Position numbers and translations under genes: made by a program
In this document: positions 1 to 5,730 of the stretch, one piece after another
Position numbering within the stretch: the stretch's first letter is position 1
Layout of the letters: every line of letters begins with the position of its first letter
Notes under the pieces: model-generated
The model's database searches: none
What the model saw: only the letters and a program-made list of their open reading frames with translations
What the model was told of the DNA's origin: nothing
Source: Dysgonamonadaceae bacterium
GTDB taxonomy: Bacteria; Bacteroidota; Bacteroidia; Bacteroidales; Azobacteroidaceae
DNA length: 9,351 bases
Direction: 5' to 3'
NCBI GenBank assembly: GCA_031284225.1
Contig: JAITAH010000065.1
Coordinates: 1-9,351 of the forward strand

Positions 1-2362
1 TTTTGCTTTTAACGGTTGTAGCGGCTTAACGGGTTCCTTAACGCTTCCCAATACGGTTACGACGATTGGCGATGCTGCTTTTCAAAGTTGTAGCGGCTTC
101 ACGGGTTCTTTAATGCTTCCCAATTCGGTTACGACCATTAACGGTTTTGCTTTTAACGGTTGTAGCGGCTTAACGGGTTCCTTAACGCTTCCCAATTCGG
201 TTACGACGATTGGCAATTCTGCTTTTGCCGACTGTAACGGCTTAACGGGTTCTTTAACGCTTCCCAATACGGTTACGACCATTAGCAATTATGCTTTTAA
301 CGGTTGTAGCGGCTTAACGGGTTCCTTAACGCTTCCCAATACGGTTACGACGATTGGCAGTGGTACTTTTTACGGTTGCAGCGGCTTCACCGGCTCCTTA
401 ACGATTCCTACTTCGGTTACGACGATTGGCGAGTATGCTTTTGGCAGTTGCAGCGGTTTTACCGGCGCTTTAACGATTCCTACTTCGGTTACGAGTATTG
501 GTAATTACGCTTTTAGAAATTGCACCGGCTTAACGGATATCTATACAGAGGCAATAAATCCGCCATCCATTGCCGCTGAAACTTTTTTGAACGTACCCAT
601 TACCGCTGTCCATGTACCTTGCGGCAGTGAATCGGCCTATCAAAGCGCAGCTTATTGGAGTAGTTTCACTATAACATCCGACTTCTTTACCGTTAGCGTA
701 CAAGCCAATGACGATGCCATGGGAACGGCGAACATCCTGCAAGCCAATACTTGTACAGATAATACTGCCATTATAGAAGCGACGGCCAATCCGGGTTACC
801 GCTTTGTGCAATGGAACGATGGCAATACCGATAATCCCCGCACAGTAACCGTAACGCAAGATATAACTTATACGGCCGAGTTTGAAGCGGAACAGTATGC
901 TGTATCGGTAGAATCAAACGACGCTACGATGGGCGTTGTTTCCGGCAGCGGCAGTTATGCTTATAACAGCACGGCAACCATTAGCGCGACGGCTAATACC
1001 GGTTACCGCTTTGTACAATGGAACGATGGGAATACCGATAATCCGCGCACGGTTACCGTAACTTCGGATATAAGCTATACGGCCGAGTTTGAAGCGGAAC
1101 AGTATGCTGTATCGGTAGAATCGGGCGACATTACGATGGGCACAGTTTCCGGCAGCGGCAGTTATGCTTACAACAGCACGGCAACCATTAGCGCGACGGC
1201 TAATACCGGTTACCGCTTTGTACAGTGGAACGACGGCAATACCGATAATCCGCGCACGGTTATCGTAACCTCGGATATCACCTATACGGCCGAGTTTGAG
1301 GTTGCCGGTACCGCCGCAACTTCCGGCGCCACGGGCGATTGTGTCTGGACGATTACCGGAACTTCCGGCGACTATACGCTTACTATAAGCGGAACGGGCG
1401 CTATGGGGAGTTATAACAACGGCAGCGATGTGCCATGGTATTCTTACAGTAGCGACATTAAAACCCTGGCGATAGAAGAAGGGGTAACGAATGTTGGGAA
1501 ATCTGCTTTTCAGAATTGCGGCAGTCTGACTTCGGTTACCATTTCCGAAAGTGTGACAAGCATCGAAGATTTTGCCTTTCAGGCTTGCGGCAGTTTGACT
1601 TCAATAACGATTCCGTCCGGCGTAAGAAGCATCGGATATAGGACTTTTGCCTTTTGCTACAACTTGACCTCTGTTACCAATCTGAACTCGACGCCGCAAG
1701 ATATAAATGATTTATTTGTATTTCTTGACGTCGATCTGAGCAAAGCTACGCTTTACGTCCCTGCCGGTTCGGTAGAAGCCTACAAGGCTGCCGAGGTCTG
1801 GAAAAATTTCGGCATAATCGGAACGTATGACGACGAAAACGTTCAAGTTGATCCGGCGGTTCATTCCGTGACTATCACGTGGCCGGCCGTACAGGAAGCA
1901 ACCGGTTATCTGATTATCATTTACAGCGACGCAAACCGCACGCAAGAAGTTACCCGCTTAGAGTTGGATATAAACGGTCAGCTTATTTTGCGCTCCGATA
2001 CGCCGCTCTCATATACTCTGATGGGTTTACTTGCGGGAACGCAGTATTATTACACCCTTACTTCGTATGACAGCGAAGACGAGGTATTAACTGCTTATGC
2101 CGGCGAGTTCAATTCTTTGCCGACCGGTATCGACAATCTGGTAATAGGAAGTGCGATTCGCATCTATCCCAACCCCGTTGCGGAACGTTTCCGCATCGAC
2201 GGTATCGGCGGCTCGACGCAGATAATCATCACAGACGTTCACGGGCAAACTGTTCTGCAACAAACCGTCAAAAGCGACGAAAGCGTCTTTGTCGGGCATT
2301 TGCCGAAAGGTATTTACTTAGTTCGGGCAAATGGAAAAACGTTCAAAATCGTTAAGAATTAA
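1..2362 (+). CDS. BspA-type leucine-rich-repeat surface protein with InlB-B-like repeats and T9SS sorting domain (5' partial)
   Basis: The gene runs in from the left edge; the first whole codon begins at base 2 and 786 residues are visible before TAA. The ATG at 113 is not the start: it replaces a Thr codon within a repeat, and the same frame is open with the same repeats back to base 2. Domains in order: 24-residue BspA-like LRRs (2-547; pattern LPNSVTTIG, AF, C, GLTGSLT) with an end cap to about 685; three 69-residue InlB-B-like repeats (689-1309; GYRFVQWNDGNTDNP core); a second BspA-type block (about 1310-1830) opening with CVWTITGTSG and GTGAMG and closing with a LYVPAGSVEAY cap; a fibronectin-III-like region (about 1840-2115); and a T9SS type A tail with IYPNP (2162-2176), ending KTFKIVKN. 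Proteins of this build are exported by T9SS and displayed or released; BspA relatives bind host or matrix proteins. The adhesin role is inferred. Signal peptide and promoter are outside the window. Confidence 0.93.
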   Translation, partial: FAFNGCSGLTGSLTLPNTVTTIGDAAFQSCSGFTGSLMLPNSVTTINGFAFNGCSGLTGSLTLPNSVTTIGNSAFADCNGLTGSLTLPNTVTTISNYAFNGCSGLTGSLTLPNTVTTIGSGTFYGCSGFTGSLTIPTSVTTIGEYAFGSCSGFTGALTIPTSVTSIGNYAFRNCTGLTDIYTEAINPPSIAAETFLNVPITAVHVPCGSESAYQSAAYWSSFTITSDFFTVSVQANDDAMGTANILQANTCTDNTAIIEATANPGYRFVQWNDGNTDNPRTVTVTQDITYTAEFEAEQYAVSVESNDATMGVVSGSGSYAYNSTATISATANTGYRFVQWNDGNTDNPRTVTVTSDISYTAEFEAEQYAVSVESGDITMGTVSGSGSYAYNSTATISATANTGYRFVQWNDGNTDNPRTVIVTSDITYTAEFEVAGTAATSGATGDCVWTITGTSGDYTLTISGTGAMGSYNNGSDVPWYSYSSDIKTLAIEEGVTNVGKSAFQNCGSLTSVTISESVTSIEDFAFQACGSLTSITIPSGVRSIGYRTFAFCYNLTSVTNLNSTPQDINDLFVFLDVDLSKATLYVPAGSVEAYKAAEVWKNFGIIGTYDDENVQVDPAVHSVTITWPAVQEATGYLIIIYSDANRTQEVTRLELDINGQLILRSDTPLSYTLMGLLAGTQYYYTLTSYDSEDEVLTAYAGEFNSLPTGIDNLVIGSAIRIYPNPVAERFRIDGIGGSTQIIITDVHGQTVLQQTVKSDESVFVGHLPKGIYLVRANGKTFKIVKN
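2..547 (+). repeat. Tandem 72-bp LRR-coding repeats with 144-bp higher-order period
   Basis: Repeat units of 72 bp (24 residues) begin at 44, 116, 188, 260, 332, 404 and 476, with a partial unit before base 44. The first units are nearly identical in DNA and alternate between two types. Type A has gggttcctta and acgacgattgg; type B has gggttcttta and acgaccatta. A occurs around 1-70, 145-214 and 289-358, and B around 73-144 and 217-288. The last units (from about 361) are more diverged and use IPTSVT in place of LPNSVT. The array continues beyond the left edge, so its total length is unknown. Confidence 0.93.
689..1309 (+). repeat. Three tandem 207-bp InlB-B-like repeats
   Basis: Three in-frame copies of 69 codons begin at 689, 896 and 1103. 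Each encodes a module starting with a VSV strand, continuing with ATANxGYRFVQWNDGN and closing with YTAEFE, the pattern of divergent InlB B-repeat (bacterial repeat) domains. Copies 2 and 3 are almost identical throughout. Copy 1 matches them only in its second half; its first half is clearly diverged and carries a Cys (NTCTDNTA) that the others lack. Such beta-rich modules usually act as stalks or spacers in surface proteins. Confidence 0.9.
2126..2359 (+). other. T9SS type A C-terminal sorting domain
   Basis: The last 78 codons start at GIDNLVIGS, then IRIYPNPV, a central ITDVHGQTVLQQ strand, LPKGIYLVRANG and the terminal KTFKIVKN. This is the usual order of the Bacteroidota Por secretion tail: YPNP start, D-x-x-G turn, L-x-x-G-x-Y strand and a basic C-terminus. 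It directs transport across the outer membrane by the type IX system and is normally removed on export. Its presence implies that the host cell has a T9SS, which is not encoded here. Confidence 0.92.
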
Positions 2363-2372
2363 GAATTAAGGA
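2352..2372 (+). repeat. 7-bp tandem repeat spanning the stop codon
   Basis: Two exact copies of TTAAGAA (2352-2358 and 2359-2365) are followed by TTAAGGA (2366-2372). The stop codon TAA (2360-2362) lies in the second copy, so the final codons (Val-Lys-Asn-stop) are written by the repeat. Extra copies downstream would not change the protein. Confidence 0.75.
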
Positions 2373-2387
2373 GTTCTGTGAAACAGT

Positions 2388-2418
2388 AAAGAGACGTTGC
2401 GCGCAACGTCTCTTTTTT
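2388..2418 (+). terminator. Rho-independent terminator of the LRR gene
   Basis: A perfect 22-bp palindrome at 2391-2412 (left arm GAGACGTTGCG, right arm its reverse complement) is followed by six T (2413-2418) and preceded by AAA (2388-2390). It lies 28 bases after the stop codon. The strong stem and T run make a clear terminator on the + strand. The flanking A run is too short to argue strongly for termination in the other direction. Confidence 0.9.
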
Positions 2419-2543
2419 GTTCTACCTGTTTTGTAGTTATTTTTGATACATTTATCCTCATGACGGGCTTGCGAGACAGTCTAAAAAAATGCGGTAAAGG
2501 GCATATATCTCAATAGAAAATGAATGAACGGGACGCAAAAACC

Positions 2544-2559
2544 CGCTACGCCGTAGGCG
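2544..2559. repeat. Small imperfect palindrome
   Basis: CGCTACG (2544-2550) faces CGTAGGCG (2552-2559) with one bulged base. It resembles the nearby CGCCCTACGGGCG palindrome (2662-2674) in having a TACG core, so both may belong to one family of short intergenic palindromes. Confidence 0.4.
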
Positions 2560-2605
2560 TTGCATAACAAAAGAATAAACGTTTTAATTCGATTGAATAA
2601 CATGC

Positions 2606-2717
2606 AACCTCTAACGAGGTTTTGTTGTGGTGGGGATAATGCCGATTTCTATTGACAGGAACGCCCTACGGGCGAATGGCTTTTTGTGGTGAGAATGCCG
2701 GGTTCTATTGACATGAA
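2606..2717. repeat. Intergenic repeat pair with embedded hairpins
   Basis: Two diverged direct copies occur at 2621-2661 and 2681-2717, offset by about 60 bp. Both contain a TTGTGGTG start, an AATGCCG middle and a TTCTATTGACA-GAA end. A hairpin AACCTC-TAAC-GAGGTT (2606-2621) sits at the start of copy 1, and CGCCC-TAC-GGGCG (2662-2674) lies between the copies. From memory, similar short elements with CTACGGG palindromes recur between genes in many Bacteroidota and Chlorobi genomes. That family assignment is recall, not a search result. Confidence 0.6.
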
Positions 2718-2810
2718 GATCATATAACGGGCAAGGCGGATGAATTCCGGAAGGAATGTAGGAAAACGTACGGATTGTTTAAAAGAGGAATGTATCAAAA
2801 GGTCGATTTC

Positions 2811-2853
2811 TTGTCATTGCGAACGGCGAGGAACGACTCAGGAAGCAAAGCCG
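2811..2853. repeat. Degraded REP-like element (TCATTGCGA type)
   Basis: The stretch begins TTGTCATTGCGAACGGCGAG and continues with GGAACGACTCAGGAAGCAAAG. This resembles the widespread bacterial intergenic repeat of the form TCATTGCGAG, GAACGAAG, GCAATC. When read as protein it gives the typical false peptide SCHCERRGT. The copy looks mutated, because the usual self-complementary end GCAATC is altered to GCAAAG. Confidence 0.5.
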
Positions 2854-2879
2854 ATTATTGATTATCAATTGATTGATTC

Positions 2880-2911
2880 GGGCGAACGCCCTCGCAATTC
2901 GAGCTTGCGAG
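2880..2911. repeat. Two adjacent small hairpins
   Basis: GGGCG-AA-CGCCC (2880-2891) is immediately followed by CTCGCAA (2891-2897), which pairs with TTGCGAG (2905-2911) across a 7-base loop. Neither is followed by a T run, so termination is unlikely. They abut the 23-bp tandem repeat that starts at 2913. Confidence 0.5.
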
Positions 2912-2912
2912 C

Positions 2913-2973
2913 AAACGTAGTTTCGACCTGGTTCAAAACGTAGTTTCGACCTGGTTCAATCGGCCTGGTCCAA
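2913..2973. repeat. Exact 23-bp tandem duplication with degenerate third copy
   Basis: A 23-bp unit (AAACGTAGTTTCGA followed by CCTGGTTCA) occurs twice without any mismatch, at 2913-2935 and 2936-2958. A partial degenerate third copy follows (CGGCCTGGTCCA, 2961-2972, against CGACCTGGTTCA). Exact identity of the two copies suggests a recent slippage or recombination event. No protein-coding role is apparent. Confidence 0.8.
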
Positions 2974-3017
2974 TGACGGTTTTGTTACTTTCAATACATC
3001 CTCGTGTTTTTTTATTA

Positions 3018-3056
3018 GGCAGGGAACTTCTCATGCAATTTGTTCTGCCGTTTTTT
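3018..3056. terminator. Weak inverted repeat, possible terminator between convergent genes
   Basis: GGCAGGGAAC (3018-3027) pairs with GTTCTGCC (3042-3049), with two unpaired bases in the left arm and a 14-base loop. On the + strand it is followed by a G and six T (3051-3056). For the minus-strand operon, which ends at 3073, the hairpin lies in the right place but is followed by TAATAAAAAAA rather than T residues. It might only stabilise the 3' end of that transcript. No better terminator is visible for the operon. Confidence 0.3.
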
Positions 3057-3072
3057 GTTGTCAAGCAGGCGT

Positions 3073-5730
3073 TTATTCCATTTCACACTCAAAATCATAC
3101 TTTCCCGATCCGGCGGTTTGATCCGTTCCGTCCGGCAAAACAATCCTTGCCTGCGTATTCGCGGGAACGGTTACCGAGAGGAAAAACCGCTTTTGCTCCC
3201 GTTTCCACTCGACGGCAATGGTTCCGTAAAGCGTTTCGTGTTTGGCTTTCACATAATTCAGGTCGCCCACTGCCTGCGGACGGACGGTAAACGTTTGAAA
3301 TCCGGGCGTATCCGGTTCGATGCCTGCCAGAGTTCTGAAAAACCATTCATCAATTTGTCCCATCATGAAATGATTCCACGAGGCGCCTTGGCGCGGATCC
3401 CATTGTTCGGTGAGCGTGGTGGCGCCGAATTTCAATTGAAAACCATAGCCCGGAACGTCTTCGTGATTGAGCATTAAATACATCTGTTCGTTTTCTCCGT
3501 TCAACGCCAGCGCCTGAAAAAGGTAACGGTTTCCTACATCGCCGGTAGTTAGCCGGTTGCCGTGAGCGCGGATGTCGGCTTTCAGGTTTTCCAGAACGGC
3601 CTGTTTATCGGCGGGCGCTACGATATTCATAAAAAGCGCTACGGCGTTGCAAAACTGACTGCCGTTGGCGTATTGATTGGTTGTCCGGTTGAAAAAACGA
3701 GAGTTAAAAGCCTGCCGGATTTGTTCTGCCAGTGCATTGTACTTTTTTTCGTCCGCCGGATTTTGCAACAGGCGCGCCGCCTCGGCTACCCAATGGGCGG
3801 CGTAATAATAATGCGCCGTCGCCGATACTTCCACCGGACTGTTTTGGGAAAATCCTCCCCGCTGTTTCCCGTAATCGTACCAGTCGCCCAATCCATGCGA
3901 TACAATGGAATGGTCGGCGCGGGAAGTCAGGTAATCGACATAAGCTTTCATCACATCGAAATAGTTTTTTATCAGCGACGGATCCCCGTAAAAACGGTAA
4001 TACATCCAAGGGACAAGAACAGAAGCAATGCCCCATTCCGGCGAATCGCGGAAAACTTTAAGGCTTCCGTCGAAAATGAAATATTCGGGGACAAAAGTCG
4101 GTATCATGCCGTTCGGTTGCTGTCCTTCGCGAATGTCTTGCATCACTTTCGGAAACAGTTGCGTCAAATCCCAATTATACAGCAGTCCCGGGCCGTTGAG
4201 GTGCGTTTCTTCCAACCAGCCCAATTTTTCCCGTTGCGGACAATCGGTGAAAATGGCCTGCATATTGCTTTTGACGGCATTTTTAATCAGGGTGTGCGTT
4301 TGATTGAACAGCGTGTTGGACGATTCAAAAAAACCGTTTTCCCGGACGGCATTCCGGATAAAATGCGATTGAACCTCCGGCAGCGTACCGGTTCCGTCTA
4401 TCTGAATGTATTGAAACCCGTAATACGAAAATTCCGGACGCCATTCTTCGATTCCTTCGCCTTTCAAGGTGTAGGAATAGATATGCGGACTGCCCGATTG
4501 CTTTTGCGATACTTTACCGGAAGTTTCGTCTAACCGTTCCCCAACGGTCAGGCGAATGGTTTGACCCCGTTTTCCGGATAGCCGGACGGAGGGATAACCG
4601 GACAGGTTTTGCCCCATATTCAGGATGAAAGAACTGTCTTTTCGAGTGATGGAAACGGGATTGAACCGCTCCATGCAGCGGACATTGGCGGTTTGCTGCG
4701 AACGAAGTCGTCCCTTGGGCGCTTCCTGTATCACGACCGGTTTCCAGTGGCGATCATCAAATTTCGGACAATTCCAGCCGGGTTGTTCCAGCCGGGCGTC
4801 GTAATCTTCGCCGCCGTAAATGTCGTTGAATGTGATGGGACTGAGGTCGTATTTCCATTGCTCGTTCGAGGAAATAATTTCCTGACTGCCGTCTTTGTAT
4901 TGAATGTGCATCTCGAAGAACAGGGTGGGCGTCCCGAACGTAACCCACAATTTCCGGTAGCGGACGCCCATCGCGTTGTAAAAACCGTTTCCCAGCAGAA
5001 CGCCGATGACGTTTTCGCCGTTGGTCAGCAAACTGTCGGCCGGATAGGTATTGTAATAGACCGTTTTATCGTAATCGCTCCAAGCCGGGGAAAAAAGATC
5101 GTCGCTCACCTTTTTTCCATTCACAGACAGGCGGTAATGTCCCAATCCGGAAACATAGATTCTGGCTTTGGCCACCGGTTGGCGGATGCGGAACGATTGG
5201 CGCAAATAAATGCTGCGCAGCGCCAGCGGATGCAGCGAATCGTAAATCGCCTTGTTTTTTTCGTCTTTCAGGGAAGGGGCGTGAAAATCGCGCCTGCCGA
5301 CAGGAAGATGCGACTGTTTCCGGGTAATCGCTCCTATCCAGTGGGTATGAGTGGAAAACGCCGGAGCGGTTTCAAAAAAAGCCGCTTCGCTTTCGGTGAT
5401 TTTCCCTTGCTCGTCCCATACGTTGACTTTCCAAGAATAACGGGCGGACGGTTGCAATTCTTTCCCCTTAAATTCAATCCATTGACTTTGGTTTGAATGT
5501 ACTTTTCCCGAATTCCATACCTTTCCTTCCGAGGAAAATACCGTAATTTGATAGGCGGTTTGCCGGGCGCCCTGTCTGTCCGATAGCAATTTCCACCCGA
5601 AACGGGGCTGTGTCGTTTCAATAGCGACAGGATTCCGCATCCTTTCGCAAGTCAGCTCCGCCGGAGTCATTTGGGCTTGAAGGCATCCTGCCGAACACCA
5701 AAGGGCGACAATGATAACGAGCGCTTTCAT
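3073..5730 (-). CDS. GH78 alpha-L-rhamnosidase, secreted
   Basis: The 885-residue protein releases terminal alpha-L-rhamnose from glycans. Layout matches GH78: export signal (1-20); N-terminal Ig-like domain (about 25-125, opening LTCERMRNPVAIETTQPRFGW); beta-sandwich with SGLGHYRLSVNGKKV and PAWSDYDKTVYYNTY (about 175-345); concanavalin-like domain (about 350-455); (alpha/alpha)6 catalytic domain (about 460-800); C-terminal beta-sandwich (about 802-880). The catalytic motif is DCPQREKLGWLEETH, with D496 and E501 at the positions of BsRhaB D567 and E572; E508 stands where BsRhaB has D579. GDWYDYG (615-621) and TTLTEQWDP (771-779, E775 the likely base) follow. The signal end, SAGCLQAQ, could be cut by signal peptidase I after LQA or, less well, as a lipoprotein at C16. 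Its ATG overlaps the upstream TGA by four bases (ATGA), suggesting translational coupling; only a weak GGGAAG lies upstream. The linkage hydrolysed cannot be read from the sequence. Confidence 0.93.
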   Translation of the reverse strand: MKALVIIVALWCSAGCLQAQMTPAELTCERMRNPVAIETTQPRFGWKLLSDRQGARQTAYQITVFSSEGKVWNSGKVHSNQSQWIEFKGKELQPSARYSWKVNVWDEQGKITESEAAFFETAPAFSTHTHWIGAITRKQSHLPVGRRDFHAPSLKDEKNKAIYDSLHPLALRSIYLRQSFRIRQPVAKARIYVSGLGHYRLSVNGKKVSDDLFSPAWSDYDKTVYYNTYPADSLLTNGENVIGVLLGNGFYNAMGVRYRKLWVTFGTPTLFFEMHIQYKDGSQEIISSNEQWKYDLSPITFNDIYGGEDYDARLEQPGWNCPKFDDRHWKPVVIQEAPKGRLRSQQTANVRCMERFNPVSITRKDSSFILNMGQNLSGYPSVRLSGKRGQTIRLTVGERLDETSGKVSQKQSGSPHIYSYTLKGEGIEEWRPEFSYYGFQYIQIDGTGTLPEVQSHFIRNAVRENGFFESSNTLFNQTHTLIKNAVKSNMQAIFTDCPQREKLGWLEETHLNGPGLLYNWDLTQLFPKVMQDIREGQQPNGMIPTFVPEYFIFDGSLKVFRDSPEWGIASVLVPWMYYRFYGDPSLIKNYFDVMKAYVDYLTSRADHSIVSHGLGDWYDYGKQRGGFSQNSPVEVSATAHYYYAAHWVAEAARLLQNPADEKKYNALAEQIRQAFNSRFFNRTTNQYANGSQFCNAVALFMNIVAPADKQAVLENLKADIRAHGNRLTTGDVGNRYLFQALALNGENEQMYLMLNHEDVPGYGFQLKFGATTLTEQWDPRQGASWNHFMMGQIDEWFFRTLAGIEPDTPGFQTFTVRPQAVGDLNYVKAKHETLYGTIAVEWKREQKRFFLSVTVPANTQARIVLPDGTDQTAGSGKYDFECEME

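Larger units (their letters stand above)
2419..3072. other. Gene-free intergenic stretch rich in small repeats
   Basis: I see no credible gene in these 654 bases between two convergent genes. Short open frames here are low in quality and cross repeat elements. The stretch holds small hairpins, a diverged 40-bp repeat pair, a degraded REP-like element, two exact 23-bp tandem copies and an inverted repeat near its right end; these are listed separately. Bases 2419-2530 and about 2720-2805 show nothing I can identify. Confidence 0.7.

Noticed and set aside
113..115. ATG at 113 as the start of the LRR protein
   Set aside because: The frame is open to base 2 and encodes the same LRRs upstream; the Met replaces a repeat Thr (SLM for SLT).
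2425..2460. Promoter-like TACATTTA with upstream TTGTAG
   Set aside because: It is only a near match to the Bacteroidota -7 box and no gene follows on that strand.
2740..2943. 67-codon open frame in the intergenic region
   Set aside because: It reads through a REP-like element (false peptide SCHCERRGT) and into the 23-bp tandem repeat, with no recognisable domain.
2913..2973. CRISPR array
   Set aside because: The two 23-bp copies are directly adjacent with no spacer, and no cas gene is present.
3562..4533. 323-codon + strand open frame
   Set aside because: It lies wholly antisense to the GH78 gene, whose domains are intact there; the translation has no family features.
4609..5496. 295-codon + strand open frame
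   Set aside because: It is antisense to the N-terminal GH78 domains and is explained by codon bias of the real gene.
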